Positions 61,797-64,000 of a stretch of 64,000 nt of DNA are shown here, piece after piece (position 1 is the first letter of the stretch; the number at the start of each line of letters is the position of its first letter). Source of the DNA: Luzula sylvatica. Its lineage: Eukaryota; Streptophyta; Magnoliopsida; Poales; Juncaceae. The position numbers and the translations under genes were made by a program. A model generated the notes under the pieces. That model made no database searches, had not been told where the DNA came from, and worked only from the letters and a program-made list of their open reading frames with translations. The stretch lies in assembly GCA_946800325.1 (NCBI GenBank), contig OX326958.1, positions 12,924,992 through 12,988,991 on the forward strand, read 5' to 3'.

Positions 61797-61933
61797 GTAG
61801 TTAGCTGGTTAGTTATTTATTTAGTTAGTTAGTTGGTGGGTATGTAGGTGGGTAGTTAGTTAGTTAGTTAGATAGATAATAGGTATTTAAGAAGATAGTT
61901 AGTTAGTAAATTAGTTTGTTATTATGTTAGTTA
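61797..61933 (+). repeat. TTAG satellite remnant between the LINE and the CACTA element
   Basis: It resumes exactly where the array stopped at 55605 (GTAGTTAGCTGGTTAG, then GGTGGGTATGTAGGTGGGTAG) and matches 5891-6030. It ends with TTA directly before the CACTA terminus. Confidence 0.95.
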
Positions 61934-61950
61934 CACTACTACAAAAAATG
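61934..61950. repeat. Terminal inverted repeat of the CACTA element (one end)
   Basis: CACTACTACAAAAAATG is the conserved start of plant CACTA elements. Its inverted partner would be beyond 64000. Confidence 0.85.
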
Positions 61951-62212
61951 CTATTAGGGACAAACGTGTTTAGTCCCTAAAACCCTGTCTGGAGTCGCTG
62001 TAGATCTTTAGGGACTATATTTAGTCGTTATGACTTTGTCATAACAGGCCCGACGCAGCAAATCAGGGTGACAAAAGTTTTTTTGCATTTAGTCCCTATA
62101 AGACACCTTTCTTGGGACAAGATTAATTTCCAATTTTTTTCCCCCGTTTTCTGGGGTAGTCCCTGAAGATGAACTTTCAGTGTTGAGTTATGGTCGTGGA
62201 AAATGTTCTTTA

Positions 62213-62505
62213 TGAGACTAAATGTGGTTCCCAATTATTGTTGTTCTGTGACTAGACTTTGTTTCTGAATATTCATTTTATGGTACAAATGTTTGCTTCT
62301 GAAGATATACTATATATAACTGAATTTTGTCTTTGTTATGTTGTTTACGTGACTATCTGTTGTCTCCAAATATAATATTAATGTGACAAATGTTTGTCCT
62401 TGAATGTACTCTTTTGTGAATTATATTAGTGTCTGAATGGTTCTTTCTGTGACAAAATTTAATTCCTGAATATTGTACTACTGTGACGAGACTCTTTTAG
62501 TCCCT
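62213..62505 (+). repeat. CACTA subterminal repeats, ~34-bp period
   Basis: About nine diverged units begin near 62213, 62247, 62281, 62315, 62348, 62382, 62415, 62448 and 62482. Each opens with TGTGAC or a variant, and most carry a TTTGTC/TTTAGTCCC-like core and TGAATATT-like tail. The 31-36 bp spacing is strikingly even. Such arrays bind the CACTA transposase accessory protein (TnpA in Spm). More scattered GTCCCTA motifs lie at 61970, 62005 and 62090. Confidence 0.75.
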
Positions 62506-63036
62506 TAAAACAACATATATTATAATATTAATTAATAAAATATGAAAATTAAATTTTGGCCATTTAAATAAAACAAAAAATATCTTTAAAAAACACATAC
62601 TCATTTCATTATTACAACACTAACTCAAGTACTAGAAAAAAAAACACACCCCATAATGTCAAAGTAACAAAATATAAAATCTTCAACATTACTATCTTGA
62701 TCTTCATCATCTCATGCAATGACGATAGACCTCTTGTCAGGGTAACCCAATGTCCAATATTCATCATCTTCATCCACAAGTTCTATAAGCTTCTCGAGAT
62801 TCACCGTCCATCCATTCAGCACGACATTACTATCCTTCTCGGTCAGGAAGGAAATGACTCCCATTGGACTGTCTATTTTCGCTATCAACGCTTTCTATAC
62901 AACCATCTACGACAAATACTTCTTCATGTCCTAACAAATCAGGGGCATTTACGTAAATATGAGAAATTAAATGGCTTGTTGAAACTTGAAAGTTCGACGG
63001 AATACAAACCTAGGTTTAAGTACACGTAATTTGTCA

Positions 63037-64000
63037 TTATCCTCGACCATTGTCGTGCCACCACTTGTCTCGGATGGTCTCTGTACGGAAGCCTTGCAAG
63101 CCTGCACCGTCATACTTTTGTTTACCTAGATCAAGTGAGAGACCAAATACTCGTTCCAATTGAAGGCTGCAGCATAAATTACCAAAAAACAAAAATGATT
63201 GCATCATTAGTACCTGAATTACCATTTTGCCCCTGGTTCAGCATATGATTCCGTCAGAGACTAGGTGCATTTTCACATATGAATATAGCACAAGAAATCT
63301 CGTACTGATTCGAATTGTCCATAGCCAAGTTTGTCTCCATTAAATTGTCGAATCTTAAAGGAGATATTTCTCGTGAATGCTGAAGTTCTAGAAACAATGT
63401 AAAAACAAGAGAGTTAATTACGATAAGTGATCGAAACAAGAAAAATTACTTCCATAACCTTCGAAAAAATGAAATAAATTCATCTTAAATACGACCCCCC
63501 CAGAATTTTAAACAAAAGAAGTTCGTCTTAAATACGACACTCCAGAATAATCCCTCAAAATTCGAAACAAAATAAGTACCTGAGTGAATTGGTTGAATCC
63601 ATTAAATTGAGAGAAATAGACATCAAAGGAAACACCATGCGAGGAAGTCATTAGTAAGCTCCTATCGGTCCTAGGCATCCAACTCGCCGTGTTTCGCCAC
63701 ATCCAACTCCACTCGAGGCATCGTATGCGCCTCCTATCATGTCATTAAGTAAGAAATTAATTAAAGCTAAACATTTATAACTTGGATAGCTCGTTCCGAG
63801 AAGGTGTTTGGGTAAATAGAATATTGACAAAGAAGCATTGTTCCGCATCGAAATCTTTATTTGTCTACAAAAAATATAATATGAAATTTCAATGAGATTT
63901 AAAAATTGAGGGACTTCCTGAAATTCTGTAATTGGGGAAACACTAAGGAGTAAGTACCTGATCGGGAACAAGGACATGCTGACCTCGCAATTCATGCCCG
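63037..64000 (-). CDS. Possible exon fragments of a CACTA-borne gene, minus strand, incomplete
   Basis: Several minus-strand open stretches are bounded by splice-like sites. One ends at a CAG/GTACTT donor (63958). One runs from a TTGTAG acceptor (63864) to about 63782. One runs from a GATAG acceptor (63733) to a CAG/GTACTT donor near 63580. Others precede 63254 and 63037. Phases agree between the second and third, but the gap between them would be only about 48 bases, short for a plant intron. I do not recognise a transposase domain in the fragments. They may be part of the element's gene, a captured gene or chance. The 62520-63030 stretch holds no feature I can support. Confidence 0.25.

Larger units (their letters stand above)
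61934..64000. mobile_element. CACTA (En/Spm) DNA transposon, one end, running off the window
   Basis: CACTACTACAAAAAATG begins right at the satellite border, with TTA before it as the likely 3-bp target duplication. The following 0.6 kb carries repeated TTTAGTCCCT-like and TGTGAC-like motifs, the subterminal transposase-binding repeats of this superfamily. Beyond about 62520 the sequence is unique and AT-rich, with short exon-like open stretches on the minus strand. The other terminus and any full transposase lie outside the window. Confidence 0.85.

Noticed and set aside
62697..63029. 110-residue plus-strand frame in the CACTA element
   Set aside because: No domain is recognised, and it runs opposite to the splice-site-bounded open stretches on the minus strand.

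Overview
The window looks like nuclear DNA of a flowering plant, probably a eudicot. The support is a plant L1-type LINE, LTR retrotransposons primed by plant tRNA-Asp and initiator tRNA-Met, a CACTA (En/Spm) transposon end, and very AT-rich sequence. I found no ordinary host gene. All the protein-coding capacity I can support belongs to transposable elements.

Most of the window (roughly 42 kb of 64 kb) is one family of degenerate tetranucleotide satellite, TTAG/CTAA. It is not simple: runs of GTTA are broken every few tens to about 250 bases by punctuation blocks resembling GGTATGTAGGAAGGTAG or AATATGTATTTAAGAAG, plus recurring variant phrases such as GTCAGCTAGCTAGTAG. These form long higher-order repeats. 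Segments of several kilobases recur at high identity: 1-6080 with about 48670-54790, and a block near 6420, 21660 and 39160. The array reverses strand four times, near 25.60, 34.80, 41.62 and 45.60 kb. The last switch is a perfect 74-bp palindrome with no spacer. Plus-strand TTAG segments are nearly free of C, and CTAA segments nearly free of G.

Five blocks of unique sequence interrupt the array. (1) 10369-21237 is a young non-autonomous LTR retrotransposon (tRNA-Asp primer site, LTRs of about 2.58 kb). Its 3' LTR is split by a second, minus-strand non-autonomous LTR element (16211-19525, identical-looking 514-bp LTRs, AATTC target duplication) that carries an unrecognised 407-residue ORF. 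(2) 28273-30713 is a minus-strand composite whose two ends are termini of two different LTR families. (3) 34872-36391 is a solo LTR of the same family as the left part of block 2, in opposite orientation. (4) 55606-61796 is a full-length LINE with both ORFs open, a poly-A tail and a 13-14 bp target duplication. (5) 61934 to the window end is one end of a CACTA transposon with ~34-bp subterminal repeats and possible exon remnants on the minus strand.

Relative order can be read from paralogous empty sites. The kilobase-scale satellite duplications carry no copy of the outer LTR element or the LINE at the matching positions, so amplification of those segments came before these insertions. The inner LTR element came after the outer one. 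The most unusual content is the satellite architecture: hierarchical units, strand reversals with inverted punctuation at the breakpoints, and recent tandem duplications.
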